Shown: positions 15,420 to 24,959, counted from the stretch's first letter. The stretch is 64,000 nt of DNA from Ensifer adhaerens (GCF_001270265.1 NZ_LGAP01000003.1:247248-311247), one strand, 5' to 3'. The notes: a model not told the origin generated them from the sequence alone. Numbers and translations are program-made.

Positions 15420-17174
15420 ATGCACGAAGACAAGATCCGTCAGGCTCTTATCGAGCTTCTGTATCGCAACTCCTATGGCGTGGTCATCTCCAACATCGTC
15501 ATTTCCCTCGCCGCCGTGTCCGTCCTTCGGCATGCCGTATCCGCGAGCTGGCTGGCCGGATGGGTTGGCGCGCTCTACCTGCTCATCGTCATACGTGTCC
15601 TTGCCTCCCGCCGGTTCTTCAGCCGTCCAAGAGATGCCCGGTCCATCATGCGATGGGCCTGGCTCGCAGCGGCATTCACCTGGGCGTCCGGCCTCATGTG
15701 GGGCACACTCGGCTGGGTCGGTTTTCTTCCCGATGAGCCCATTGTGCTATCCTTCACGGTTATCGTGCTGACCGGCCTCGTCTGTGGCACGGTACCGTCT
15801 CTTTCAGCTTTTCCGCCCGCGCTCATCGGCTCAATTCTCGTGACGGTCCTGCCGATTGCCGCGCGCTGCATTCTGACGGACAGCGATATTTCCGGCGCTT
15901 TCCTGTTCCTGCTCGCCTCCCTTGTGGCGATCAATTTCTATTATTGTCGCATCACCTATCGGATGTTGCGCGAAACCGTCAGCCTGCGACTGGAGAACGA
16001 GAGTCTCGTCGGCCACTTGCAAGAGGAACGCGACCGGGCACAGGCAGCAGATCGCGCCAAGACGCGCTTTCTGGCAGCTGCCAGTCACGATCTGCGCCAG
16101 CCGATCCATGCGCTAAGTCTGCTGGTTTCCACACTTGCAATCTTGGGGCAACGCGGAAACGTCTCTTCCGGCGATGCTCGCGATCTGGCAACGCGGGCGA
16201 AGTCCGCCGTCGGCAATCTCAGCGGACTGCTGAATGCGCTGCTCGATATCTCCCGGCTTGACGCCGGCATCGTCACGGTTGCAAACGAGACGGTGGCGTT
16301 GCGCGACCTTTTTCGCGATCTTCGTGACGAGTTCGCCGCGGAAGCACACCAGCGCGGCCTTGAACTGCGGATCGTCGACAGCGATCTGCTCCTCGACAGT
16401 GACCCGATGATGCTCCGGCGGATCCTTAACAACCTGTTGTCTAACGCCTTCCGCTACACGAAAGCAGGCAGCATCCTGCTTGGCTGCCGCAGGCGCGGCA
16501 ATACGGCCGAAATCCAGGTCCTGGACACGGGCTCCGGCATCCCTGCCGATCAGCAAGCGATGATCTTCGAGGAATTCGTGCAGTTGCAGAACCCGGCAAG
16601 GGACCGCGCACAAGGTCTGGGCCTGGGTCTTGCCATCGTTCGCCGGACGGCCGAGTTGCTGCAACATCCCTTGAGATTGATTTCCGTGCCTGGGCGCGGC
16701 TCCATGTTCTCGATCACGGTTCCGAGAGCCCACCCGGTGACCTCCACTCTGCAACCCGGTCAGCCGTCTCCCGCGGCGGACATCACGGCCGGCATCATGC
16801 TGGTGGAGGACGAGAAGGACGTCTTCGACGCTATGGTTCGGCTACTTACGCTGGAGGGGCATCGCATCTATGCCGGCCGATCTGTTGGGGAGGTGCTAAA
16901 AATCCATACGGAAGCCCTAATGGCCGGCGACGCGCCTGTCGATCTTATCGTTGCCGATTACCGCCTTGAGCATGGCACCACAGGCTTGGACGCGATCCAG
17001 GCCCTCAGCGCCCACATCGGTCGCCGCGTTCCGGCAATCATCGTCACCGGCGACACCTCGCCGTCGCGCCTCAAGGAGGTTAGCGCAAGTAGCGTTCGTA
17101 TCCTGCACAAGCCCATCACCGGAGAGGAGCTACGGGAAGCGATCCACGCCACCTTGAACGGGATAGAGCCGTAG
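15420..17174 (+). CDS. Hybrid sensor histidine kinase / response regulator
   Basis: A 584-residue membrane protein. Several N-terminal transmembrane helices (about residues 20-175) are followed by a short coiled coil and a HisKA domain with phospho-His 223 in AASHDLRQPIHALS. The HATPase domain has the N box NNLLSNAFRY (337-346) and G boxes DTGSGIP and GLGLGLAI. A C-terminal receiver domain has phospho-Asp 513 in VADYRL and a conserved Lys in HKPITG. This architecture (7TM-like sensor, kinase, receiver) is common in Rhizobiales; the DLRQP variant occurs in NtrY/RpfC-like and FixL-distant hybrids. No output regulator is adjacent, so its target is unknown. Confidence 0.92.
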   Translation: MHEDKIRQALIELLYRNSYGVVISNIVISLAAVSVLRHAVSASWLAGWVGALYLLIVIRVLASRRFFSRPRDARSIMRWAWLAAAFTWASGLMWGTLGWVGFLPDEPIVLSFTVIVLTGLVCGTVPSLSAFPPALIGSILVTVLPIAARCILTDSDISGAFLFLLASLVAINFYYCRITYRMLRETVSLRLENESLVGHLQEERDRAQAADRAKTRFLAAASHDLRQPIHALSLLVSTLAILGQRGNVSSGDARDLATRAKSAVGNLSGLLNALLDISRLDAGIVTVANETVALRDLFRDLRDEFAAEAHQRGLELRIVDSDLLLDSDPMMLRRILNNLLSNAFRYTKAGSILLGCRRRGNTAEIQVLDTGSGIPADQQAMIFEEFVQLQNPARDRAQGLGLGLAIVRRTAELLQHPLRLISVPGRGSMFSITVPRAHPVTSTLQPGQPSPAADITAGIMLVEDEKDVFDAMVRLLTLEGHRIYAGRSVGEVLKIHTEALMAGDAPVDLIVADYRLEHGTTGLDAIQALSAHIGRRVPAIIVTGDTSPSRLKEVSASSVRILHKPITGEELREAIHATLNGIEP

Positions 17175-17211
17175 ACCCGCCCAACCCACCTGACGGGGCT
17201 CGGAAACCGGT

Positions 17212-17550
17212 CTAAACCAAGACCTGCTGGATCGTCTGGCTCGGATGAATGCAGACGATTTCCAGCTGGTCGACGCCGACATTTTCGAAACGATGGGGAA
17301 TATTGGCAGGCCCGACAACGATATCGCCGGCCGAGCCGCGTGTTTTTTGATTGCCTATCGTGAATTCTGCTTCGCCTTTGCGGATCACCCAAGTCTCCGC
17401 ATAGGGATGCACGTGCAGTGCGGAACCGCGCCCGGGATCCGCATCGACGACAAAAAGCGATACGTCACTGCCAAACTCACAGCCTTCGAAGCGCACGGTG
17501 CGGCTCGCGCCGGGTTCGGCTTCTTGATGTCGGCGAACTGAAATCATCAT
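17212..17550 (-). CDS. Small cupin-domain protein
   Basis: A 112-residue single-domain cupin. Motif 1 is G-x5-H-x-H-x4-E (GSALHVHPYAETWVIRKGEAEF, about residues 42-63) and motif 2 is GDIVVGPANIPHRFENVG (about 75-92), so three His and a Glu are available to bind a metal. It may be an enzyme or sensor; the substrate is unknown. Two adjacent ATGs (17550, 17547) are possible. It diverges from a MarR regulator across three identical-type palindromes and is the obvious target of that regulator. Confidence 0.85.
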   Translation of the reverse strand: MMISVRRHQEAEPGASRTVRFEGCEFGSDVSLFVVDADPGRGSALHVHPYAETWVIRKGEAEFTIGNQKTRGSAGDIVVGPANIPHRFENVGVDQLEIVCIHPSQTIQQVLV

Positions 17551-17582
17551 GAACTCCTCCCACTTCGCTGAGATCTGAAATT

Positions 17583-17600
17583 TATCTTTGCGAGAAGATA
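17583..17600. promoter_or_regulatory. MarR operator site 1
   Basis: TATCTT-TGCGAG-AAGATA, a perfect 6+6 palindrome 33 bases before the cupin start. It is the first of three sites. Confidence 0.7.
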
Positions 17601-17608
17601 TATTAAAC

Positions 17609-17626
17609 TATCTTCTCGTCAAGACA
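17609..17626. promoter_or_regulatory. MarR operator site 2
   Basis: TATCTT-CTCGTC-AAGACA, the same architecture with one mismatch in the right arm. Its centre is 26 bases from site 1 and 20 from site 3. Confidence 0.6.
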
Positions 17627-17628
17627 TA

Positions 17629-17646
17629 TATCTTCGCGCAAAGATA
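17629..17646. promoter_or_regulatory. MarR operator site 3
   Basis: TATCTT-CGCGCA-AAGATA, perfect arms, 50 bases before the MarR start. Sites 1 and 3 are inverted near-copies of each other across 20 bases. Confidence 0.7.
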
Positions 17647-17695
17647 CCTTTCCAGCAGCGCTGACGCGATGTATGTGAAAGCTTGGAAGCCATAA

Positions 17696-18265
17696 ATGAC
17701 GATGAAGGACGCAAGGCAAATGCTGTCGGCACAGGATAAAAACCGCGGCTTGGAGACGGGCTATGCCGAAGACCATGTCGATCGGCTTCGTGCGCAATGG
17801 GCGCGCGAACTGCCGGGTGTGGACACGGAGCCCATGGCTATCCTCGGCCGCGCAAAGCGCCTTGCCAATTTGGTTGGCCCATCCATCGAGGACACTTTTG
17901 CAAAATTCGGCCTCGACCGAGGCGAGTTCGACGTAATCGCGACCTTGCGGAGATCCGGGCCACCCTACCAGCTCACGCCGACGGAAATGTACACGACGCT
18001 GATGCTGTCTTCCGGCGGACTGACACACCGCCTCGTTCGATTGGAAAAAGCGGGGCTGATTGCGCGCGAAAAATCGACCCGCGACGGTCGAAGCGTAGTT
18101 GTTTGCCTGACACCGACTGGCGCAACGCTTGCCGAGAAGGCATTTCGCGTGGATATGGAGAACGAACTGGTCTTTCTTCAGGGGCTTGATGCGGAAGAAC
18201 GCGCCACTTTGGCAGACCTGCTGCGCAAGCTCGTCGTGAGCCTCGAGGAGCCGCGCGAAAGCTGA
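17696..18265 (+). CDS. MarR-family transcriptional regulator
   Basis: A 189-residue winged-helix regulator. The DNA-binding core spans about residues 75-140, with PTEMYTTLMLSSGGLTHRLVRLEKAGLIAREKSTRDGRS as the recognition helix and wing. The N-terminal extension of about 45 residues is longer than in minimal MarR proteins (about 145). It diverges from the cupin gene and probably binds the TATCTT-N6-AAGATA sites in between, repressing both genes until a ligand is bound. A second in-frame ATG lies at 17702. The ligand is unknown. Confidence 0.9.
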   Translation: MTMKDARQMLSAQDKNRGLETGYAEDHVDRLRAQWARELPGVDTEPMAILGRAKRLANLVGPSIEDTFAKFGLDRGEFDVIATLRRSGPPYQLTPTEMYTTLMLSSGGLTHRLVRLEKAGLIAREKSTRDGRSVVVCLTPTGATLAEKAFRVDMENELVFLQGLDAEERATLADLLRKLVVSLEEPRES

Positions 18266-18509
18266 GAGTGCAGCGGCAGCTTTCATGATCATGGCCACGC
18301 CCCGGTAACGTCGGCACGACTGGCGACCGCCCGGCCAAAAGCGCCCGGCCCTTCGGGTGGGCCGTGTGTCGGCCACCGGCAGCGTCGCAATCCTCGACCG
18401 ACGCCACGGCATCGCTCTGCGGTATGCTCCTCGCCGGATGACCGCAGACGGTCCCACGCAAGAGGTCAATATCAGTGCAGGTTGGTATCAGCGCTGGGCC
18501 TGTTGGCGC

Positions 18510-19916
18510 TCAACTCAATGGGAAGCCCATTGCCGAGACCAGCCTGAGCCACGGCTTGCGCCATCCGCCCTTCCGGTCGGCGGTATCAAGCGCGTACATC
18601 GTGACTTGTGCCCCAAGCCAGCGGAAAGGTTCCGGCGGCACGACGTTGGGCAATTGCGTTGCAAAATCCAGCCTGCTCTCCGAAGTCTTCGACCCGTCGA
18701 GAATGTCGAGCGCTATGCGTGCGCCGAACCTCGACGCGGAGACACCAAAACCCGAATAGCCGCCGGCATAAACGACCTTGCCTGCGTGGTATCTCTGGAA
18801 ATGCACCGCCATGCGTGTGCTAAGATCGATCGGGCCGCTCCAGGCGTGCGTGAAACGGAGGCCCTGCAACTGCGGAAAAGTGTCGAAGAAAGCGGCGGCC
18901 AGCGGCTCGTATGTCTGGACGTCGCTATCCACGCCTGATGACGTCGTGCCCGCAAAGGCATAGCCCAGTCTTCCCCCGAAGATGATCCGGTTGTCCTTCG
19001 TCAGACGCATGTAGTTCATCTGGGTCCGGGTGTCATAGACACCCTGCCGGTTCTTCCAACCGATCGATGCCATCTGATGTTCAGACAACGGCTCGGTCGC
19101 GAGCACACGATCCCGGATGGCGACGACGCGACGCTTGATGCCCGGGTGGCCCGAGGCAAACGCGTTGGTGGCGAGCAACACCTTGGGTGCGGTCACCGAG
19201 CCGAACGGCGTTTTCACCTCGATCCTCGCTCCTGCCTCGTCGAGCGACAGCAGTTCCGTATTCTCAAAGATCTCGACGCCGAGAGAAAGGGCGGTTCGTT
19301 TCAAACCCCAGGCGAGCAACGCCGGGTGCACCGTCCCACTGATGTCCTTTGACCAGATCCCGGCCCTGTATCGCGGCGATCCGATCTGCGCCTGGACCGC
19401 GTCCTGATCCAGAAACACGGCCTGATGCCCGTATTGAAGGTGCAGCTCGTGCTCCCGGTGAAGGGCTTCGATATGGTCTGCGTCCACTGCGACGGTTAGT
19501 TCGCCGCCCCACTCCGCGTGGCAGTCGATGCCATGGTCGGAAATGGTCTGCATGAAACCATGCATGTTCTCCTTGCCCAGTCGCTCCAGCTCGGCAATGT
19601 CGTTCGGGAACACGCGCACCGCATTGGACAGACCGTGCATCACCGATGTGGAGACGACGCCGCCCGGACGACCGGAAGCGCCATTGGCGACGGTGCTCTT
19701 TTCGATCAGCACGACATCGAGACCGGGCTGCGCCTGCTTGGCCTGGATTGCGCCCCAGAGGCCGGTGAAACCGCCCCCGACGATCAGCAAATCAGCCTTT
19801 CGATGGGCCGTCAGCGGCGGCAGCGCTTCGGGAGCATCCGGCCGATCCAGCCAGAACGGCGACATCTTCACATCGGCAAGCGATGCCGCCGATGATCGTT
19901 GCGTTGGGTGCGCCAT
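18510..19916 (-). CDS. FAD-dependent amine/amino acid oxidoreductase (DadA/PuuB-like)
   Basis: A 468-residue DAO-family flavoenzyme. The Rossmann FAD motif DLLIVGGGFTGLWGAIQAK (about residues 42-60) is followed by ASGRPGGVVST and the C-terminal FAD segment AGGYSGFGVSASRFGARIALDIL. Overall arrangement is closest to gamma-glutamylputrescine oxidase and other amine oxidases. The substrate is inferred from the neighbouring PotFGHI-type transporter. The cupin gene lies three bases upstream in the same direction, so they form an operon. Confidence 0.85.
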   Translation of the reverse strand: MAHPTQRSSAASLADVKMSPFWLDRPDAPEALPPLTAHRKADLLIVGGGFTGLWGAIQAKQAQPGLDVVLIEKSTVANGASGRPGGVVSTSVMHGLSNAVRVFPNDIAELERLGKENMHGFMQTISDHGIDCHAEWGGELTVAVDADHIEALHREHELHLQYGHQAVFLDQDAVQAQIGSPRYRAGIWSKDISGTVHPALLAWGLKRTALSLGVEIFENTELLSLDEAGARIEVKTPFGSVTAPKVLLATNAFASGHPGIKRRVVAIRDRVLATEPLSEHQMASIGWKNRQGVYDTRTQMNYMRLTKDNRIIFGGRLGYAFAGTTSSGVDSDVQTYEPLAAAFFDTFPQLQGLRFTHAWSGPIDLSTRMAVHFQRYHAGKVVYAGGYSGFGVSASRFGARIALDILDGSKTSESRLDFATQLPNVVPPEPFRWLGAQVTMYALDTADRKGGWRKPWLRLVSAMGFPLS

Positions 19917-19919
19917 GGA

Positions 19920-20297
19920 TCACCCGTCGGTCTTCGCGGTGTGCAAGACATAGACTTTGCGCATCGTCTCCAGCACCTCGAACCGGACCTCCACCCCCTG
20001 TGGCAGCAAGTAGCTTTCGCCGGCTTGAAACGTTTCCACCGATCCGTCCGAGTTGGTGATCGAGACTTTGCCTGAAAGGATGACGCTGTACTCCACCCCA
20101 TTGGGGTAGGAGAGCATTTCGGCATAGGGCGTCGATTGCCATGTACCGACGACGATCGAGCCGTCGGCGCTTTCGAAGTGGACGTCACCCATCTCGTCGG
20201 CAAAACCCGACAGGATCGCTTCGACGGGCACGACGCTGCACTTTTCCAGTTCACGCAGGCCGACGCCATTGCGATCGATTTTCATTACCTTGGACAT
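19920..20297 (-). CDS. Cupin-domain protein (DUF861/EutQ-like)
   Basis: A 125-residue cupin. Characteristic stretches are NGVEYSVILSGKVSITNSDGSVETFQAGESYLLPQGVEVRFEVLETMRKVYVL (about residues 68-120). It has few His in the metal positions, so metal binding is doubtful; EutQ/DUF861-type cupins often lack them. The start at 20297 (MSKVMKIDRNG) has AGGAG just upstream. It lies between the oxidoreductase and the amidohydrolase genes on the same strand, as cupins do in polyamine and amine catabolic operons. Confidence 0.8.
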   Translation of the reverse strand: MSKVMKIDRNGVGLRELEKCSVVPVEAILSGFADEMGDVHFESADGSIVVGTWQSTPYAEMLSYPNGVEYSVILSGKVSITNSDGSVETFQAGESYLLPQGVEVRFEVLETMRKVYVLHTAKTDG

Positions 20298-20372
20298 GTA
20301 TGCTCCTGGATGCATGGTCAGCTGTCGGCGGGACACGAGGAACATGGTCCCGCCGGATGCGGTTGGATGTGG

Positions 20373-22094
20373 CTACTTCGCCCGATAGACTTCCGTTCCC
20401 GCGACGTAGGTCGCCTCGACATGCCGCTCACGAATGGTCCGATCGACGGGATCTGGAAGCTTGGCGTCAAGCACGACGAAGTCCGCCCATTTACCGGTCG
20501 AAATCGAACCGATCTCATCGGCCCAAGGCGTCATATTGGCGCCGGCCTGGGTATAGGCGAACAGCGCCTCGTCAAAGGTGACGGCCTGCTCGGGATGCCA
20601 TGGACCGTCGCCGAGCCCGAAGGGGCTTTCGCGGAAAACGGCATCGTTGATCTGGGTCAGCGGGCTCAGAGGCGACGTCGCCCAGTCGGATCCAAACACG
20701 ACCGGAACCTTGTGCTGAAGCATCGATTTCCAGACATAGGCATGGGACTCGCGCTCATGGCCGACCCGCTCCGTGATGTATTTTCCGATCGTGCCGGTGG
20801 CATGGTTCGGCTGCATCGACGCCACGATGCCGAGCTTCTTGAACCGCTCGACATCGGGCGGGCTGATGATCTCGATATGCTCGACGCGATTGGGATACTT
20901 GCCGGGCGATTGCCCCTTTTCGAATGCGTTCAGCGCCATCTGGACGCCGGCATCGCCGATCGCGTGAACGGCGGTCGGAAAGCCGTTCTCGTTGGCAGCC
21001 TTGATCAGGGCGCTCATGTCCGCCTCCGACTGGAAAGGCTCCCCCTTCCATCCCGTGCGATCCGAGTAATTTTCGAGCAGGTAGGCCGTGTGGGTCGAAA
21101 GCACCCCGTCGACGACCGATTTGGCGTAGCCGACCGTCAGGAGTGGCCCCTTGACCTTTGTCTCACCGCTGGCAGCCACACGGCTGTCGACGGCTTCGCG
21201 ATCCTTTGCCGCTGCCGGAATGTTTGCGGCCTTGTCTTCGAAGAAGCCGTACCAAACCCGCAACGACAGGGTCTTGTCCTCGACGAGTTTCAGATAATCG
21301 TAGGCGGCAGCGATGGACGACATGTCGTGAACGCCGGTCAGGCCGACGCTGTTGGCAAACTTCACGGTCTGCAGCAGCGCTTCGGCGCGCTCCTTGTCGG
21401 AATAGGCTGGCTTCTTGTTGGTGACGAGGTCGCCCGCACCTTCGAGCAGGATCCCGGTCGGTTCTCCCGTCTTGGCGTCGACGACGATCTCGCCACCGGC
21501 AGGCACCTCGGATTTCGCCGTGACGCCGCCGATTTCCAATGCCTTGCTGTTCACCCAGATCGAGTGGAAATCGATATCGCGCAGAACGACCGGGCGATCC
21601 TTGACCACCGCGTCGATGTCTTCCTTCGTCGGAAGTTTGCCTTCCCCAAGCGTATAGTCCCAGCCGCCTCCAGTGATCCACACGCCTGGCGGCAGGCGTT
21701 CATCCGCCTCCTTGATCTTCTTCAGCCACGTTTCCTTGTCAGGGATGTAGGAGAGATCGACGCCGGTGACGTAGTCCGTGCCGCTTGTCAGATGCGTATG
21801 TCCGTCGATGAAGCCGGGCGTGACCGTCTTGCCACCGAGATCGAGCACCGTGGTCTTGCCGTCGGCGAGCGACCGGATCTCGGCGCTGGTGCCGACTGCC
21901 ACGAACTTTCCGCCTTCGACGGCAAAGGCCTCGGCTCGCGGCGTGTTCGGATCGACGGTCCGCACGTCGCCGTTGACGGCGATAAGGTCGGCGGCTGCAT
22001 TTGCAACCGTAAAAGATGATCCGGCCGCAAGCGCGGCGAGCATGGTGCCAGCCAGAAGCTGGTGCAGCAGAACACGTGTTTTCTTGGTGCGCAC
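20373..22094 (-). CDS. Exported metal-dependent amidohydrolase (YtcJ-like)
   Basis: A 573-residue amidohydrolase-superfamily enzyme. A clear signal peptide (about residues 1-33, ending TVANA) implies periplasmic export. The metal-binding motif FIDGHTHL is near residue 97, a further His set is in VHDMSSIAA and AVHAIGDAG, and the C-terminal SDWATSPLSPL motif bears the catalytic Asp. The start is a GTG at 22094 preceded by GGGAGGGAAAGA. YtcJ-type enzymes hydrolyse amide or carbamate bonds of small molecules. It may release an amine later imported by PotFGHI and oxidised by the neighbour; this is inference. Confidence 0.88.
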   Translation of the reverse strand: MRTKKTRVLLHQLLAGTMLAALAAGSSFTVANAAADLIAVNGDVRTVDPNTPRAEAFAVEGGKFVAVGTSAEIRSLADGKTTVLDLGGKTVTPGFIDGHTHLTSGTDYVTGVDLSYIPDKETWLKKIKEADERLPPGVWITGGGWDYTLGEGKLPTKEDIDAVVKDRPVVLRDIDFHSIWVNSKALEIGGVTAKSEVPAGGEIVVDAKTGEPTGILLEGAGDLVTNKKPAYSDKERAEALLQTVKFANSVGLTGVHDMSSIAAAYDYLKLVEDKTLSLRVWYGFFEDKAANIPAAAKDREAVDSRVAASGETKVKGPLLTVGYAKSVVDGVLSTHTAYLLENYSDRTGWKGEPFQSEADMSALIKAANENGFPTAVHAIGDAGVQMALNAFEKGQSPGKYPNRVEHIEIISPPDVERFKKLGIVASMQPNHATGTIGKYITERVGHERESHAYVWKSMLQHKVPVVFGSDWATSPLSPLTQINDAVFRESPFGLGDGPWHPEQAVTFDEALFAYTQAGANMTPWADEIGSISTGKWADFVVLDAKLPDPVDRTIRERHVEATYVAGTEVYRAK

Positions 22095-22296
22095 GTCTTT
22101 CCCTCCCGAAGTCAGAACAGATGAACCTGATGGAAGGAGTAAGCGGCAATGCGGCCGGAAGCGGAATACTCCAAAGGGCTAGGTCCGCGCGATCGGCGAC
22201 TGCCGAAAGCATCCTTGCCCGTTCAGCAACAGGCTGCGGCCGTCCCTTGCGGCTGTTTTGAAACTGACCTACGCTCGCGCGAGGGAGGACGCAGGC

Positions 22297-23193
22297 ATGA
22301 ATGGGAGTATCGCGACGAGCGAGCCAGGCACGGTGACGCAGTCGCCTGCAATCAATGAACTGGCGATGTCACTGATCGGCAATATCGGTCGAATGGATTT
22401 CCAGGAGCGTTTGGCCGAAGCCTTGAAGCAGCATGTTTCAGTGGATGCAGGGCTGATCCTGCTCTATCGGGGCGACAGTGCGCCGAAGATACTCTTCAAC
22501 GATTGGCAGACGCATCGCGGCCTGTCCGACATCCGGCACTATCTTCAGGGACCTTACCGGCTCGATCCGTTCTATCAGCTCGCGGTCGAGAACGAGGATG
22601 ACGGGCTTTATCGCCTGAGCCAGATCGCGCCATCGTTCGATCGAACGCAATACTACCGCGAATACTATCAGCACTCCGGGCTTCACGACGAGTTCAACTT
22701 CATCGTCAGCCTCGACGATGCCTCGAAGATCGCCATCTCCCTCGGCCGCAAGCGGTCGAGCATAGCCTTCAGCGAGCAGGAAGTGTCGTTGCTCGAGAGC
22801 CTTGCTCCGATCCTGCGGACGGCAGTCATCCGCCATTTCCGCGACCTGAGACCCGAGACGCTCGATGGCGAGGGCTCCGCGTTGCAGAAGGCGCTTGCCC
22901 AGGCGATCGGCAATTTCGGCCGCAGCATCCTGACGGAGCGCGAATGCCAGGTCGCCCAACTCGTATTGCGCGGCTATTCCGTCAAAGGGGCTGCGACGCG
23001 GCTTGGCATCTCGCCGGCAACGGTGAAGCTCCACCGCCGCAATCTCTATGCGAAGCTGGATATCACGTCACAGACGGCGCTGTTTGCGTTGTTCATAGAT
23101 GCCGTCTCTTCGGCCAGGAACGTCTACGAAGACCCGCTGTCGGGCTACCTCGCCAAGCGCGGGCAGCTAACGGGCGAGCTTGCCTGCAACTGA
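22297..23193 (+). CDS. LuxR-family transcriptional regulator
   Basis: A 298-residue regulator. The N-terminal about 200 residues form a GAF-like or autoinducer-type sensory region without an evident match to canonical AHL receptors. The C-terminal HTH_LuxR domain (about residues 222-280) reads LTERECQVAQLVLRGYSVKGAATRLGISPATVKLHRRNLYAKL. It lies between the amidohydrolase operon (divergent) and the Pot transporter operon (convergent) and probably controls one or both. The start at 22297 (MNGSIATSEPG) was preferred to 22258. Confidence 0.88.
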   Translation: MNGSIATSEPGTVTQSPAINELAMSLIGNIGRMDFQERLAEALKQHVSVDAGLILLYRGDSAPKILFNDWQTHRGLSDIRHYLQGPYRLDPFYQLAVENEDDGLYRLSQIAPSFDRTQYYREYYQHSGLHDEFNFIVSLDDASKIAISLGRKRSSIAFSEQEVSLLESLAPILRTAVIRHFRDLRPETLDGEGSALQKALAQAIGNFGRSILTERECQVAQLVLRGYSVKGAATRLGISPATVKLHRRNLYAKLDITSQTALFALFIDAVSSARNVYEDPLSGYLAKRGQLTGELACN

Positions 23194-23211
23194 CGGGCGT
23201 CCGTTGCAGGC
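23182..23211. terminator. Hairpin between convergent luxR and potI
   Basis: GCCTGCAAC (23182-23190) pairs with GTTGCAGGC (23203-23211) across the luxR stop codon. No strong T-run follows on either side, so terminator function is uncertain. Confidence 0.4.
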
Positions 23212-23258
23212 AGCCGAAGCCTTATGATCGGCATGTGCTCGGCCACCTGACCGTGCTC

Positions 23259-24053
23259 TTATACGGCAAGACTGCTCTTCGCCGATGGCCTGGAGACGAT
23301 GCGTGACGCCACCAGGCCGAAGACGACAACACCGAGGATGATCGTCGAGATGGCATTGACCTCAGGGGTCACACCAAACTTGATCTGCGAGTAGATCTTC
23401 ATCGGCAAAGTGGAAGCTCCGGGTCCCGTGGTGAAGCTCGACAAGACGAGATCATCCAAGGACAGCGTGAACGACAGCAACCAGGCCGAAACGAAGGCCG
23501 GAGCCATGTTCGGCACTGCCACTTTCATGAATGCCAGGAATGGCGGGCAGCCGAGGTCTCTTGCCGCTTCCTCCAGCGACGGGTCGAGCTCGGCCAGTCG
23601 GGATTGCATCACCACCGCCGCAAAACACATGGTGAAGGTCGCATGCGCAAGCGTGATCGTCACCGGTCCGCGATCGATGCCCAACGTCACGAACATCAAC
23701 AGCATCGACACGCCCATGACCACCTCCGGCATCACCATCGGCGCCACCAGCATGCCGTTGAAGATGTGATGACCGCGAAAGCGCCGAATTCTCACAGCCA
23801 CGATCGCCGCAAGCGATCCGAGCGCGGTCGCGAATGTTGCCGAGATCGCCGCCACGAGAAAGCTGATCTTAGCACCCTCGACGATAGACTGATTGGTGAT
23901 CGCGGACGTGTACCACTGGGTGGAGAACCCTCCCCAGACGGTGACCAGTCGCGAAGCGTTGAAGCTGTAGGCAACCAGAACCACGATCGGCAGGTAGAGG
24001 AAGGTGAGCCCGGCAAAGATGGAAAGCCGATTGAACCAGGATGGCTGGGGCAT
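23259..24053 (-). CDS. potI: Polyamine-type ABC transporter permease (PotI-like)
   Basis: A 264-residue inner membrane permease with six transmembrane helices. The EAA loop is EEAARDLGCPPFLAFMKVAVPNM (about residues 158-180), and the SFTLSLDDLVLSSFTTGPG segment is typical for PotI/PotC permeases. It forms a heterodimeric channel with the PotH-like protein encoded ten bases upstream. The substrate (putrescine, spermidine or a related amine) is inferred from family and from neighbouring amine-oxidase genes. Confidence 0.9.
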   Translation of the reverse strand: MPQPSWFNRLSIFAGLTFLYLPIVVLVAYSFNASRLVTVWGGFSTQWYTSAITNQSIVEGAKISFLVAAISATFATALGSLAAIVAVRIRRFRGHHIFNGMLVAPMVMPEVVMGVSMLLMFVTLGIDRGPVTITLAHATFTMCFAAVVMQSRLAELDPSLEEAARDLGCPPFLAFMKVAVPNMAPAFVSAWLLSFTLSLDDLVLSSFTTGPGASTLPMKIYSQIKFGVTPEVNAISTIILGVVVFGLVASRIVSRPSAKSSLAV

Positions 24054-24062
24054 AGTCGCTCC

Positions 24063-24950
24063 TCACTTAGAGGTTCGAGACAAACGTGTCTGAAAAAGGA
24101 CGATCGGTATCACAAGGATGACGAGAAGCAGCACGGTGACGGCGGAGGCCACCGGCCAGTCCCGGTTGTTGAAGAACTCGATCCAGATCGTCCTACCGAT
24201 CATCTGAGTGTCCGCACCTCCCAAGAGATCGGGCACGACGAACTCGCCGATGACCGGGATGAACACCAGCGCGCATCCGGCGGCGACGCCCCGGAGGCTG
24301 AGCGGAAATGTGACGCGCCAGAACGCCGCGATGCGTGAGCATCCAAGGTCGCGTGCCGCCTCGATCAAGGTGCGATCACTGGCACTGAGATTGGCGTAGA
24401 TCGGCAGCACCATGAACGGCAGGTAGGTGTAGACGATGCCGATATAGATCGCGGTCTCGGTGTTCATGATCCGCAGCGGCTCGGAAATGATGCCGAGGTT
24501 GAGGAGCAGCGAATTCAAGAGTCCGTCGTTGCGCAGGATGCTCATCCAGGCGTAGACGCGGATCAGCATCGAACTCCAGAACGGCACGATAACGAGGAAG
24601 ATGAGGAAGGAGCGTGACCCTGGCGAGCAACTTGCGATGCCGTAGGCCAGCGGATAGGCGATCGCCAGCATCAGCGCCGTCGAAATCGCCGCCACTTTCA
24701 GGCTCGTGAGATAGGCAAGCAGATAGGTATTCTCGCCCAGGACGAAGACGAAGTTCTCAAGATTGAGGCGAATGCTGAGCAGCGATCCCTGCCATGCATA
24801 GAGCGGCTCATAGGGTGGCATGCCGAGGCGAACGGACGAGAGGCTGATCGCCAGCACGAGCAGAAACGGCATGAGAAAGAAGACGGCCAGCCAGCCATAG
24901 GGGACGAGCACCAGTGCACGCCGGCCCAGATCGGGTTTTGATTGCATCAT
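24063..24950 (-). CDS. potH: Polyamine-type ABC transporter permease (PotH-like)
   Basis: A 295-residue permease with six transmembrane helices. The EAA loop is EAARDLGCSRIAAFWRVTFPLSLRG (about residues 196-220), followed by FVVPDLLGGADTQMIG, typical for PotH/PotB. It lies between the ATPase and PotI-like genes on the minus strand with spacings of about ten bases, so all four pot genes are one operon. Confidence 0.9.
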   Translation of the reverse strand: MMQSKPDLGRRALVLVPYGWLAVFFLMPFLLVLAISLSSVRLGMPPYEPLYAWQGSLLSIRLNLENFVFVLGENTYLLAYLTSLKVAAISTALMLAIAYPLAYGIASCSPGSRSFLIFLVIVPFWSSMLIRVYAWMSILRNDGLLNSLLLNLGIISEPLRIMNTETAIYIGIVYTYLPFMVLPIYANLSASDRTLIEAARDLGCSRIAAFWRVTFPLSLRGVAAGCALVFIPVIGEFVVPDLLGGADTQMIGRTIWIEFFNNRDWPVASAVTVLLLVILVIPIVLFQTRLSRTSK

Positions 24951-24959
24951 GTCGTTCCC

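Noticed and set aside
20136..22019. Plus-strand open frame of 627 codons
   Set aside because: Antisense to the amidohydrolase and cupin genes, whose sequences are clearly real; no domain in the antisense product.
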